The position numbers and the translations under genes are program-made. Shown in pieces: positions 36,077-44,297 of a DNA stretch of 64,000 nt. Origin of the DNA: Tenacibaculum gallaicum (GTDB lineage: Bacteria; Bacteroidota; Bacteroidia; Flavobacteriales; Flavobacteriaceae); the NCBI RefSeq assembly GCF_003387615.1, contig NZ_QUNS01000007.1:80503-144502 (forward strand), given 5' to 3'. Each line of letters starts with the position of its first letter. The first letter of the stretch is position 1. A model generated the notes under the pieces. That model was not told the origin of the DNA. It worked only from the letters and a program-made list of their open reading frames with translations, and ran no database searches.

Positions 36077-36107
36077 AAAAGCTCTCGAATTCGAGAGCTT
36101 TCTTTTT
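36077..36107 (+). terminator. Terminator of rpoD
   Basis: A perfect palindromic stem, AAAGCTCTCGAA with its complement, is followed by TCTTTTT, 56 bases after rpoD. Confidence 0.88.
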
Positions 36108-36139
36108 GATTTTAATGCTCTTAGTTTTAACTATATTTG
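36108..36139 (+). promoter_or_regulatory. Promoter of rpe
   Basis: TATATTTG (36132-36139) matches the minus-7 consensus. A TTG ends 23 bases upstream, slightly wider than the usual spacing. The rpe start is 33 bases downstream. Confidence 0.6.
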
Positions 36140-36172
36140 CATTAAATAACAACGCAACAACTTATAATATTA

Positions 36173-36829
36173 ATGGAAAAACTTGTAGCCCCATCAATTT
36201 TAGCGGCTGATTTTGGAAACCTACAACGTGATGTTGAAATGGTTAATGATAGTAAAGCAGATTGGTTTCATATTGACATTATGGACGGTGTTTTTGTTCC
36301 AAATATTTCTTTTGGAATGCCAGTTTTAAAGTCAATTACAAAACACGCTAATAAAACAATTGATGTACATTTAATGATTGTAGATCCTGATCGCTACATT
36401 CAAACTTTTGCAGATTTGGGTGCCGACATTTTAACGGTACACTATGAAACTTGTACACACTTACACAGAACTATTCAGGCAATAAAAGCAGCTGGCATGA
36501 AAGCTGGGGTTGCTTTAAACCCACACACACCTATCGCAGTTTTAGAAGATATTATTAAAGATTTAGATTTAGTTTGTATTATGAGTGTAAACCCAGGATT
36601 TGGAGGACAGTCATTCATTGAAAATACTTACAAAAAAATTCAACAGTTAAAAAACTTGATTGAATTTAGTGAAGCACCGACCTTAATTGAAATTGATGGT
36701 GGTGTAACTGACCTAAACGCTAATAAACTTATAGAAGTTGGTGCTGATGTGTTAGTTGCTGGTAGTTTTGTTTTCAAAAGTGATAACCCTACCGAAACAA
36801 TTGAAAATTTAAAAGCTATTATAAATTAA
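36173..36829 (+). CDS. rpe: Ribulose-phosphate 3-epimerase
   Basis: Rpe interconverts ribulose-5-phosphate and xylulose-5-phosphate in the pentose phosphate pathway. The 218-residue TIM barrel shows the opening APSILAADFGNL, the metal site FHIDIMDGVFVPN, the second signature VHLMIVDPDRYI and the phosphate-binding VNPGFGGQSF. It is monocistronic, with its own promoter and a terminator. Confidence 0.96.
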   Translation: MEKLVAPSILAADFGNLQRDVEMVNDSKADWFHIDIMDGVFVPNISFGMPVLKSITKHANKTIDVHLMIVDPDRYIQTFADLGADILTVHYETCTHLHRTIQAIKAAGMKAGVALNPHTPIAVLEDIIKDLDLVCIMSVNPGFGGQSFIENTYKKIQQLKNLIEFSEAPTLIEIDGGVTDLNANKLIEVGADVLVAGSFVFKSDNPTETIENLKAIIN

Positions 36830-36892
36830 GACTACTTTTAAAAAACAATTGTGTCTAAACATCTTTTTGTCTAGACTACACTATTTTTTAAC

Positions 36893-36931
36893 TAAAAAAA
36901 GCTATATAACATAAATTATATAGCTTTTTAC
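36893..36931. terminator. Bidirectional terminator between rpe and the GG-leader peptide gene
   Basis: A 14-bp perfect stem, AAAAAGCTATATAA with its complement, has a 6-7 base loop and A/T runs on both sides. It can end rpe rightward and the small peptide gene leftward. Confidence 0.85.
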
Positions 36932-36935
36932 TTTT

Positions 36936-37088
36936 TTAATTAGGCCCGCAAAAAACCTCATTCATACAAATATACCCTGGAGGAAGAGGTTCACACCTAG
37001 TACACATTACGTAAGTCCATCCACCTTGAACGGATTTTTGCTCTGACTTATTTAGAATCGAACCTAAATTTGAAATATTTTTCAACAT
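36936..37088 (-). CDS. GG-leader cysteine-rich peptide (bacteriocin-like precursor)
   Basis: A 50-codon minus-strand gene. The first 23 residues (MLKNISNLG, then LNKSEQKSVQGG) form a typical double-glycine leader of Flavobacteria, cut during export by C39-peptidase ABC transporters. The 27-residue core starts at Trp24 and carries four cysteines, 29, 32, 41 and 47 (VMCTRCEPLPPGYICMNEV, then FCGPN), with a Pro-Pro-Gly turn. A dedicated terminator follows 5 bases after the stop. No transporter, modification enzyme or immunity gene is adjacent, so an antimicrobial role is inferred from the leader only. Many such orphan peptides occur in this family. Confidence 0.78.
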   Translation of the reverse strand: MLKNISNLGSILNKSEQKSVQGGWTYVMCTRCEPLPPGYICMNEVFCGPN

Positions 37089-37207
37089 AATAAAGTGTTT
37101 TAAGTTTCTCAAAAATAACCCCTTAAGCAGAAATTATCTCCTAAAAAACCGTAATAAAAGTAAGGCTTATCCATAATTTTCAGTTTTTCACACCTCCTTT
37201 ATCAATA

Positions 37208-37627
37208 CTAAAACTGCTCTAATAAGTAATAAATTAAATCGGTGGTAGTCACAATCCCTACCAGTTTATTATTATCAACAACTGGCAATGCATGAAACTC
37301 CTTTTTTGCTAAAATCTCAGCGACTTCTTTAATTGTAGTACTAGAGTTCACAGTTTCCAAGTTTTTTGCCATCACTTGGTCTATTGTAAACATGTTATAC
37401 ACTACAGTATCAACGTCGGTTTCATTTTCATCAACTGCATCTGCAAAACTTATTCGTAATAAATCTGTATAACTTAACATTCCTTTTATTTCGTTTCCTC
37501 TTACTACTGGAATGTGTCTTATATGTTCTTTTTTAAATATTTTTTCTGCTGTCATCAAGTCATCGGTACTACTTAATGTGATTACATCTTTGGTCATGAT
37601 AACTGAAACTGGTGTTCTTTTTTTCAT
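37208..37627 (-). CDS. CBS-domain pair protein
   Basis: A 139-residue protein made of two CBS motifs: VIMTKDVITLSSTDDLMTA with HIRHIPVVRGNEIKGMLS, and QVMAKNLETVNSSTTIKEV with HALPVVDNNKLVGIVTTTD. Such stand-alone pairs bind adenosine nucleotides and act as regulatory sensors. The partner is unknown. The position, divergent from a Crp/Fnr regulator (143 bases between starts) and near cydAB, suggests a link with energy or redox state, but this is only context. Confidence 0.85.
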   Translation of the reverse strand: MKKRTPVSVIMTKDVITLSSTDDLMTAEKIFKKEHIRHIPVVRGNEIKGMLSYTDLLRISFADAVDENETDVDTVVYNMFTIDQVMAKNLETVNSSTTIKEVAEILAKKEFHALPVVDNNKLVGIVTTTDLIYYLLEQF

Positions 37628-37770
37628 TCTTGTAAGGTTTTGTGTTATTATCTATTTCAAATTTCAGCAATAAAAACAAGTATAAACCTGATTAAAATCA
37701 TAGATTTTCATCTATTTTATTTCTATCTAAAAATGTAATTATTTAACTATTTTTACAAAAACATTTTATC

Positions 37771-38403
37771 TTGATAGAGGATTTACAGAAATACTACGGT
37801 TATTTATTTGAAGAAGCATTGTTACAAGAAATAGCTGCTCTTGCTATAGCAAGAGAAGTTAAAGCTAATGAAGTTATAATTAATATTGACAGTTATATAA
37901 CTTCTATTCCACTATTATTAAATGGAGCTATAAAAATTTTACGTGAAGATAAAGAAGGTGACGACTTAGTTTTATATTATATCGAAAAAGGAGATACATG
38001 TGCCATGACACTTTCATGTTGTATGGAACAAACAAAAAGTAAAATTAAAGCAATCGCTGAAACAGATGTAAAACTATTAATGATTCCTAAGCAAAAAATG
38101 AGCGAGTGGCTTAGTAAATATAAAAGCTGGCAAGAGTTTATTTTATATAGTTACCATAGTAGATTACAGGAGTTTATTGATGCTATCGATACTATTGCCT
38201 TTTTAAACATGGATCAACGTTTACTAAAGTATCTAAAAGACAAAGCTTTAGTAAATCAAAACGAAACAATTAGCGTAACACACCAACAAATAGCTAACGA
38301 TTTACACACTTCTAGAGTGGTTATTTCTAGGCTTTTAAAAGCTTTAGAAAAACAAGATAAAATAGAGCTGCATAGAAATCAGATTAAAGTATTAGAACTT
38401 TAA
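37771..38403 (+). CDS. Crp/Fnr-family transcription regulator
   Basis: A 210-residue regulator with an N-terminal cyclic-nucleotide-type beta barrel (about 20-120, EVIINIDSYITSIPLLLNGAIKI) and a C-terminal winged helix (SVTHQQIANDLHTSRVVISRLLKAL). The start is a TTG at 37771, the only in-frame start before the conserved N-terminus. Cysteines (CAMTLSCCMEQ) lie in the sensor part, but the N-terminal Cys cluster of true Fnr is missing, so oxygen sensing by a 4Fe-4S cluster is not indicated. It lies upstream of cydAB in the same direction and may control it. Confidence 0.85.
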   Translation: MIEDLQKYYGYLFEEALLQEIAALAIAREVKANEVIINIDSYITSIPLLLNGAIKILREDKEGDDLVLYYIEKGDTCAMTLSCCMEQTKSKIKAIAETDVKLLMIPKQKMSEWLSKYKSWQEFILYSYHSRLQEFIDAIDTIAFLNMDQRLLKYLKDKALVNQNETISVTHQQIANDLHTSRVVISRLLKALEKQDKIELHRNQIKVLEL

Positions 38404-38406
38404 CCC

Positions 38407-38429
38407 TGTAACTTGAGTTACATTTTTTA
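38407..38429 (+). terminator. Terminator of the Crp/Fnr gene
   Basis: A 7-bp perfect stem (TGTAACT with its complement, 2-base loop drawn, realistically 4) is followed by six Ts, just after the stop codon. Confidence 0.7.
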
Positions 38430-38436
38430 TAAGAGA

Positions 38437-38470
38437 ATCGTTCTACCTCTATGGTAAATACTAGAACGAT
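38437..38470. promoter_or_regulatory. Inverted repeat upstream of cydAB
   Basis: ATCGTTCTA and TAGAACGAT form a perfect 9-bp inverted repeat 16 bases apart. AACGAT and ATCGTT occur again at 38565-38570 and 38605-38610, so the 274-base gap before cydA holds four copies of the same hexamer in alternating orientation. It could be an operator array. No perfect minus-7 element was found. Confidence 0.45.
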
Positions 38471-38677
38471 GAGTAAATTTTATGAAATAAGTAAAGGAGT
38501 TCCCATTTTTATACTTTTTTAAAGAAAATAAGCTATTATGGCAACAATCGGGAATGTTATATAAAACGATTTGGTTACTATTATTAACGGTTATATGAAA
38601 TAATATCGTTATTTTTATAACACTTTATCTACTACAAAAAACGTTCTTATTTAATAATCTCATAAACTATCTTCAAT

Positions 38678-40006
38678 ATGGAAGACATGCTCTTTTATGA
38701 TAGAATGCAGTTTGCTTTTACCATTACCTTTCACTACTTATTTCCGCAATTAACCATGGGACTATCATTGATGATAGTTTTCTTTAAATGGAAATTTTTA
38801 AGAACCAAAATTGAAAAATACAACGATGCTGCAAAATTTTGGATGAAAATATTTGCCTTAAATTTTGCTATGGGAGTTGTTACTGGAATTCCTATGGAAT
38901 TTCAATTTGGCACCAACTGGGCGAAGTTTTCAGAACTTACTGGCGGTATCATTGGTCAGACTTTAGCCATGGAAGGAATGTTTTCTTTCTTCTTAGAATC
39001 CTCTTTTTTAGGTCTCTTTTTATTTGGTGAAAAAAAACTAGGACATAAACTTCATTTCTTAACTGGCTTTTTAGTCTTTTTAGGCTCTTGGGCAAGTGGT
39101 TTTTTAATCATAGCTACACATTCTTGGATGCAAAACCCAGTAGGCTATGAAATTTTAGCCAACGGTAAATTTGTTCTAAATAATTTTTCAGCCTTATTCT
39201 CGAACCCATGGTTATGGCCTTCTTATTTACATAACCAAGCAGCTTCTTTAGTTACTAGTTCTTTTGTGGTTGCTGGTATTGGAGCTCTTTATCTTTTAAA
39301 TAAAAAACACTTAGAATTTGGTAAATTATTTTTAAAAACAGGAGTTGTTTTTGGAGTTATTGCATCTATTTTGGTTGCTTTCCCTACGGGGGATTTAGCT
39401 GCTAAAAATGTTGTAAAATATCAACCTGTAACTTTTGCAGCTATGGAAGGAGTTTTTGAAACAGAAAAAGGAGGCTCTGAAATAGTTTTAATTGGACAAC
39501 CAAACATGCTGGAGAAAAAATTAGATAATAAAATAGCCGTTCCTAATATCCTTAGCTTTTTAACCTATCAAGAATGGAATACAGAAATCAAAGGGCTAAA
39601 CGAGTTTGATGAAAAAAACTACCCAACAAACATACCAGGTTTATATTATGCGTACCATATAATGGTAGGTTTAGGAACTATTTTTATTGCTTTAATGCTA
39701 GCCAGTATTGTTCAATTATTCAGAAATAAATTATACCAAACAAAATGGATCTTGTGGTCTTTACTATTTATGATTCCATTCCCATATATTGCCAATACTA
39801 CTGGTTGGTATACAGCTGAATTAGGGCGTCAACCTTGGTTAGTTTATAATTTACTACGAACATCTGCTGGTGCATCACCTACAGTATCCTCAGGAAATAC
39901 TTTATTCACTCTTTTAGGGTTTATCGGTTTATATTTATTATTAGGAATGTTATTTCTAATTTTAGCGGGAAAAATTATTAATAAAGGACCTCAAACAACA
40001 CATTAA
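38678..40006 (+). CDS. cydA: Cytochrome bd ubiquinol/menaquinol oxidase subunit I
   Basis: CydA carries the three hemes of the high-affinity terminal oxidase. The 442-residue membrane protein has the heme ligand region FHYLFPQLTMGLS, the quinol loop segment (GQPNMLEKKLDNKIAVPNI) and the GWYTAELGRQPWLVY motif around the conserved E-x-GRQPW. It has the short Q-loop form typical of Bacteroidota. It ends 2 bases before cydB. Confidence 0.95.
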   Translation: MEDMLFYDRMQFAFTITFHYLFPQLTMGLSLMIVFFKWKFLRTKIEKYNDAAKFWMKIFALNFAMGVVTGIPMEFQFGTNWAKFSELTGGIIGQTLAMEGMFSFFLESSFLGLFLFGEKKLGHKLHFLTGFLVFLGSWASGFLIIATHSWMQNPVGYEILANGKFVLNNFSALFSNPWLWPSYLHNQAASLVTSSFVVAGIGALYLLNKKHLEFGKLFLKTGVVFGVIASILVAFPTGDLAAKNVVKYQPVTFAAMEGVFETEKGGSEIVLIGQPNMLEKKLDNKIAVPNILSFLTYQEWNTEIKGLNEFDEKNYPTNIPGLYYAYHIMVGLGTIFIALMLASIVQLFRNKLYQTKWILWSLLFMIPFPYIANTTGWYTAELGRQPWLVYNLLRTSAGASPTVSSGNTLFTLLGFIGLYLLLGMLFLILAGKIINKGPQTTH

Positions 40007-40008
40007 TT

Positions 40009-41085
40009 ATGGAGCTTTTTTGGTACATCGTATTAGTTACAATGTTAGCCATTTATGTTATTTTAGATGGTTATGATTTTGGTGCAGGAATTATTCACTT
40101 ATTCTTCGCTAAAAAAGAAGAAGATAAAAAGAAAGTTGTAAAAGCAATCGGCCCTTTTTGGGATGCAAATGAAGTATGGTTAATTGCTTCCGGTGGTATC
40201 TTATTTTTTGCTTTTCCTACTTTATATGCCTCTTCATTTAGTGGCTTTTATCTTCCTTTAATAATGATTTTATGGCTGCTTATTTTTAGAGCTATTGGTT
40301 TAGAACTTCGCGGACAAATACATAATAAAATATGGGAAAGTATTTGGGACAAAGCTTTTGGAGTTGCTAGCTTACTTCTTGCCTTATTTTTTGGAATAGC
40401 ATTGGGTAATGTTGTGCGCGGTGTTAATCTAGGAAACGTTGTAGATGGCATTTCTACTCATGAGGCACATTATTTTTTCCTTCCCTTATGGAATTCAGAA
40501 TTTTCTCCACACTCAGAAACACTAGGTGTTATAGATTGGTTCACTTTACTTTTAGGAATTATTGCTGTCGTGTCACTAACTATTCATGGTGCCAATTGGA
40601 TTATTTTCAAAACCAACGCTAACATTAATAACCAACTAAAAAAAATTGTTTTTACCCTTTCATTTGTTTTATTAGCCTTAGTAATTATTTCAATAATTAC
40701 TTGGCATGTTATCGAACCAAAACCATTTCATAATTTTATAAAGTACCCCTTTCTTTGGATATTTCCTTTACTAACTTTTATAGGGTTGTTTGGTTTATTC
40801 AAAGTAAAAAAGTTCGCAAAACACATCACCGGATTTTTATATTCTTCTTTATTTCTACTAGGAGGTTTAGCAACTACGGTAGCATCTATTTTCCCTAAAG
40901 TTTTACCTTCAACCAATACTATAAACCCAGATTTAACTATTTACAATGTAGCTGCTGATGAATACGGATTATTAGTTGGCATGAATTGGTTTTTTATAGC
41001 TGCAATATTAGTCATCATTTATTTTGTTATACAGTATAAAGTTTTTAAAGGAAAAATGGATGATGTAGATTACGGTGAACATTAA
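40009..41085 (+). CDS. cydB: Cytochrome bd oxidase subunit II
   Basis: A 358-residue protein with about eight to nine membrane helices and the CydB signature DGYDFGAGIIHL plus IGPFWDANEVWLIASGGILFFAFP, split here by variation. With CydA it reduces oxygen to water at low oxygen tension. No CydX-like small subunit is recognisable downstream. Two hairpins follow the stop within 120 bases. Confidence 0.95.
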   Translation: MELFWYIVLVTMLAIYVILDGYDFGAGIIHLFFAKKEEDKKKVVKAIGPFWDANEVWLIASGGILFFAFPTLYASSFSGFYLPLIMILWLLIFRAIGLELRGQIHNKIWESIWDKAFGVASLLLALFFGIALGNVVRGVNLGNVVDGISTHEAHYFFLPLWNSEFSPHSETLGVIDWFTLLLGIIAVVSLTIHGANWIIFKTNANINNQLKKIVFTLSFVLLALVIISIITWHVIEPKPFHNFIKYPFLWIFPLLTFIGLFGLFKVKKFAKHITGFLYSSLFLLGGLATTVASIFPKVLPSTNTINPDLTIYNVAADEYGLLVGMNWFFIAAILVIIYFVIQYKVFKGKMDDVDYGEH

Positions 41086-41141
41086 TTCGTTCTCCGTAAT
41101 GGTAGTGTAGTAAAATAGTGCTTATTGAAGAAACTAAATCA

Positions 41142-41200
41142 CTCTGCACTAAAAGTACAGAGGTTTATTATACTGGGGGGCCTAAAAATCCCCTTTTTTT
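41142..41200 (+). terminator. Two consecutive hairpins after cydB
   Basis: CTCTGCACT and AGTACAGAG pair with one mismatch (41142-41162). GGGG and CCCC pair around CCTAAAAAT and are followed by seven Ts (41177-41200). The second is a plausible cydAB terminator. Either may instead be an end hairpin of the adjoining IS200 remnant. Confidence 0.45.
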
Positions 41201-41629
41201 ATTTCTAATATAAAATTAGAATTGCCTGAATTTGGCTTTCTATGATGCTCTAAATATTCGTTAACCATTTCATCTGTTATATTACCTGTACTCCAAACTC
41301 CATAACCAACTCCCCAAAAATGTTTTGCCTAGTAAGGATTACTTAACTCTGGAAATTCTTGTTAAAGCTTGCGAGAACTTCTTCCCTTGAGCTGTTTTAC
41401 TAAAATAGCTAATACTTTACTTGGAATCATATTCTATATGAATATGATCAGAACTAACTACTCCTTTTAAAAGTGATACATTTTCTGCTTCTAAAATTTG
41501 AATCAGTAAATCTCTACATCGTTATTGTATATCTCCTTTCAATATCTGATAGCGATATTTTATAACCTAAACTAAATGACAGGTCAACCTGCTTACTATA
41601 TGAGAACCTTTTCGTAAAGATCTTTCCAC
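41182..41629 (-). pseudogene. Degenerate IS200-family transposase TnpA (Y1 type)
   Basis: The minus strand encodes, with interruptions, the IS200 TnpA sequence: KGSHIVSRLTCHLV, stop, VIKYRYQILKGDIQ, stop, RCRDLLIQILEAENVSLLKG, VVSSDHIHIEY (the HUH motif region), a frameshift, IPSKVLAILVKQLKGRSSRK, stop, QEFPELSNPY, stop, AKHFWGVGYGVWSTGNITDE and finally NEYLEHHRKPN. Four in-frame stops (at HLV, DIQ, RKL and NPY) and one frameshift make it clearly inactive. Such elements move as single strands and leave no target duplication. It fills the gap between cydB and tRNA-Arg. Confidence 0.88.
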
Positions 41630-41711
41630 TTAAGAAAAATATTAATTTTTTATATAACTAAAAGTATTGCAATAAAATTCCAGGATTTTGAACCCTAAAT
41701 TGAGACCAATA

Positions 41712-41745
41712 AAAAACACTTTTAACCAATTGATTAAAAGCGTCT
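41712..41745 (-). terminator. Terminator downstream of tRNA-Arg
   Basis: A 10-bp stem with one G-U pair (ACGCTTTTAA and TTAAAAGTGT on the minus strand), an 8-base loop and a T run, starting 6 bases after the tRNA. Confidence 0.75.
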
Positions 41746-41750
41746 TATTG

Positions 41751-41824
41751 TGACCCAGAGAGGACTCGAACCCCCAACCCTCAGAGCCGAAATCTGATGT
41801 TCTATCCAGTTGAACTACTGAGTC
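41751..41824 (-). tRNA. tRNA-Arg (anticodon TCG)
   Basis: A 74-base minus-strand cloverleaf with acceptor stem GACTCAG/CTGGGTC, anticodon stem TCAGA/TCTGA, loop TTTCGGC (anticodon TCG, reading CGA) and T-arm GGGTTCGAGTCC. It follows the YqeY gene by 11 bases, so it may be processed from the same transcript. Confidence 0.93.
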
Positions 41825-41835
41825 TTTACATTCTA

Positions 41836-42282
41836 TTAAGCTAACTTTGCTTTTACAATTGCTGAAATTGTTTTTCCATCTGCTTGTCCTGCTAACTGTT
41901 TAGAAACAATTCCCATTACTTTTCCCATATCTTTCATTCCTTCTGCTCCTACATTTGTAATAGCTTTTTCTACAATTTCACCTATTTCTTCTTCACTTAA
42001 AGCTTCTGGTAAAAACTGCTCTAAAATAACTGCTTCAGCTAATTCTGGTTCCGCTAAATCATTACGTCCTTGCTCCGTAAACACAGTTGCACTATCTTTA
42101 CGTTGTTTGACTTGTTTTTGAATAATCTTTAACTCTTCTGCTTCAGACAATTCTCCTGCTCTAGCTTCAGTATTTGCCAACATAAATGCTGACTTTAATG
42201 CTCTTAAAGCGGTTAAAGCTACGGTGTCTTTAGCCTTCATAGCTTCTTTCATTTTATCCATTACCTGTTTTTGCAAACTCAT
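41836..42282 (-). CDS. yqeY: GatB/YqeY domain protein
   Basis: A 148-residue helical protein (DKMKEAMKAKDTVALTALRALKSA, split here, and ILEQFLPEALSEEEI, then GMKDMGKVMGIVSKQLAGQADG). It is the stand-alone YqeY family, related to the C-terminal tRNA-binding domain of GatB. Its precise role is unclear, and a link to tRNA-dependent amidation is suggested only by homology. It lies 68 bases after ftsZ behind a terminator. Confidence 0.9.
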   Translation of the reverse strand: MSLQKQVMDKMKEAMKAKDTVALTALRALKSAFMLANTEARAGELSEAEELKIIQKQVKQRKDSATVFTEQGRNDLAEPELAEAVILEQFLPEALSEEEIGEIVEKAITNVGAEGMKDMGKVMGIVSKQLAGQADGKTISAIVKAKLA

Positions 42283-42302
42283 AATTTATGTTTTTAAGTA
42301 TT

Positions 42303-42329
42303 AAAAAATCCCGATAAATCGGGATTTTA
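42303..42329 (-). terminator. Terminator of the dcw cluster after ftsZ
   Basis: A perfect 11-bp stem, AAAATCCCGAT with its complement, has a 2-base core loop and a T run on the minus strand, 22 bases after the ftsZ stop. Confidence 0.85.
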
Positions 42330-42350
42330 AAAATAAGTGTTATTCTTTTA

Positions 42351-44213
42351 TTAATCTACATTATCGTGTAAAAACGAATTATTAGAACGTAATAAATCGT
42401 CATTATCTGTATTTAATGTTGTATCTGACTTGCTAATGTCTGATCCTGCTTCAATATCAACTCCTAACCTTTTATAAGCCGGTTGACGTTCAATTTCATC
42501 TATATTTTTACTAACTTGATCGTTAAACTTATAGTTAAAACCTTTCATCTTCTCCCTTCTTTCCTGTGCCCTTTTTTGCAACTCAGAAATTGTTAAGTCC
42601 AACGGAGAAACTTCCTCACTTGAAGTATCTATTCCATTAATTTCTTCTTGTGTTTTAGATTTCACCTCAAATTGTAATTCTTTTTCTACCTCTTCTTTAA
42701 TTGTAGGAGTAGAACTTTTGCCAATTGTTGGTTGTGCACTAAAATCGTCTAACACATATCGTTTTTCAATTTTATGACTCTTTACTTCTTCAGCTTTTAC
42801 TTCAATATTTTTAATCTCATTAGTGGTTTCAACTAAATGAGAGGTTGGCTTTATTTCTTCATAAGAGTTTAACGGCAAATCAAACAACAAATCTTGTTGT
42901 GTCGGTTGTTCCTTTATTTCTCTTTCTTCAACTTTAGGTTCAGCTATATTGGTAATGATAAAATCATCTTCAGAAACAGTTTCTATTTCGATTTCATCAT
43001 ATACAACATCAATATTTTTTATTGCTTGTGTTGTTGGAATAATTTGCGATTTAGGTTCAGGCTTTTCTTCCTCTAAAACATGAACAACTTTATTGGATGG
43101 CTTGTTTTTTATAGGCTCATCGATTGCAGGAGATGCTTCTACTTTCTGATCACCAAAATTATATGTTGCCTTTTGTTCATCTTCTAAAGTATGAACTATT
43201 TTTTTCACTTCCGTATTAGTAATATTTCCTTGCTGATCAGCGGCGAAACCCGTAGCTACAACTGTTACTGCTATTCCATCTTCTAACGACTCGTCTTCTC
43301 CAATACCCATAATAATATTGGCATCGTACCCTGCTTCATCTTGAATGTAGTCATTTATTTCACCTATTTCATCTAGTGTAACTTCATTTCCTCCAGAAAC
43401 GATTAATAATAATACATTTTTAGCTCCTGTAATTTTATTATCGTTTAACAATGGTGAATCTAATGCTTTTACAATGGCATTTTTAGCTCTGTTAGCTCCA
43501 GTTTCTTTTGCAGATCCCATAATTGCTGTACCACTATTTGACAATACCGTTTTTGCATCGTGTAAATCAATATTTTGTTTGTAGTGATGTGTAATTACCT
43601 CTGCTATCCCTTTTGCTGCTGTTGCTAATACTTCGTCTGCTTTAGAGAACCCTGCTTTAAACCCTAAGTTACCATAAACTTCGCGCAGTTTATTATTGTT
43701 GATAACAATTAATGAGTCTACATTATTACGTAGCTCATCAATCCCTTTTTGAGCTTGCTTTGAGCGCATTCTTCCTTCAAACTGAAATGGCATTGTAACG
43801 ATACCTACCGTTAAAATATCCATATCTTTAGCTATTTTAGCAATGATTGGAGCCGCACCTGTACCAGTACCTCCCCCCATACCTGCGGTAATAAAAACCA
43901 TTTTGGTATGCGTACTCAACATTTGTTGAATTTCTTGTATACTTTCAGCCGCTGCTTGTGCTCCAACTTCTGGATTTGCACCTGCACCTAACCCTGAAGT
44001 TAAATGTGCCCCTAACTGAACTTTATTAGGTATTGGGCTGTTTTCTAATGCTTGTGCGTCTGTATTACAAATTACGAAATCTACTCCGTGAATTTGTTTA
44101 CTATACATGTGATTTACTGCGTTGCTTCCTCCCCCACCAACACCGATTACTTTAATGGCATTCGATTGTGTTTTTGGCATGTCGAATGAAATGTTATCAA
44201 ATTCTGCGCTCAT
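42351..44213 (-). CDS. ftsZ: Cell division GTPase FtsZ
   Basis: FtsZ polymerises into the division ring. The GTPase core (about 15-325) has the [14 protein letters not shown] loop, the tubulin signature GGGTGTG (113-119), and the T7 loop region. The whole protein is 620 residues, far longer than the usual 380-400. The extra length is an acidic, Glu/Lys/Thr-rich linker of about 250 residues before the C-terminal part with [10 protein letters not shown]. Long linkers are known in Bacteroidota. The C-terminal peptide that binds FtsA probably lies at about 585-597. It is the last gene of the dcw cluster. Confidence 0.97.
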   Translation of the reverse strand: MSAEFDNISFDMPKTQSNAIKVIGVGGGGSNAVNHMYSKQIHGVDFVICNTDAQALENSPIPNKVQLGAHLTSGLGAGANPEVGAQAAAESIQEIQQMLSTHTKMVFITAGMGGGTGTGAAPIIAKIAKDMDILTVGIVTMPFQFEGRMRSKQAQKGIDELRNNVDSLIVINNNKLREVYGNLGFKAGFSKADEVLATAAKGIAEVITHHYKQNIDLHDAKTVLSNSGTAIMGSAKETGANRAKNAIVKALDSPLLNDNKITGAKNVLLLIVSGGNEVTLDEIGEINDYIQDEAGYDANIIMGIGEDESLEDGIAVTVVATGFAADQQGNITNTEVKKIVHTLEDEQKATYNFGDQKVEASPAIDEPIKNKPSNKVVHVLEEEKPEPKSQIIPTTQAIKNIDVVYDEIEIETVSEDDFIITNIAEPKVEEREIKEQPTQQDLLFDLPLNSYEEIKPTSHLVETTNEIKNIEVKAEEVKSHKIEKRYVLDDFSAQPTIGKSSTPTIKEEVEKELQFEVKSKTQEEINGIDTSSEEVSPLDLTISELQKRAQERREKMKGFNYKFNDQVSKNIDEIERQPAYKRLGVDIEAGSDISKSDTTLNTDNDDLLRSNNSFLHDNVD

Positions 44214-44297
44214 AATAACTTTTCTTTTTTATTAATTCTTATTCAATTTTACACTCCTTTTTAGGGGATTAATCAGGAGTTTTCTTATATATACTAA

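Noticed and set aside
38469..38667. Possible small gene upstream of cydA (MSKFYEISKGVPIFILF and, one frame over, a hydrophobic stretch ending LLLLTVI).
   Set aside because: The first frame stops after 17 codons and the second has no start codon. No resemblance to the DUF4492 or CydX small proteins was seen. It may be a decayed gene but cannot be supported.
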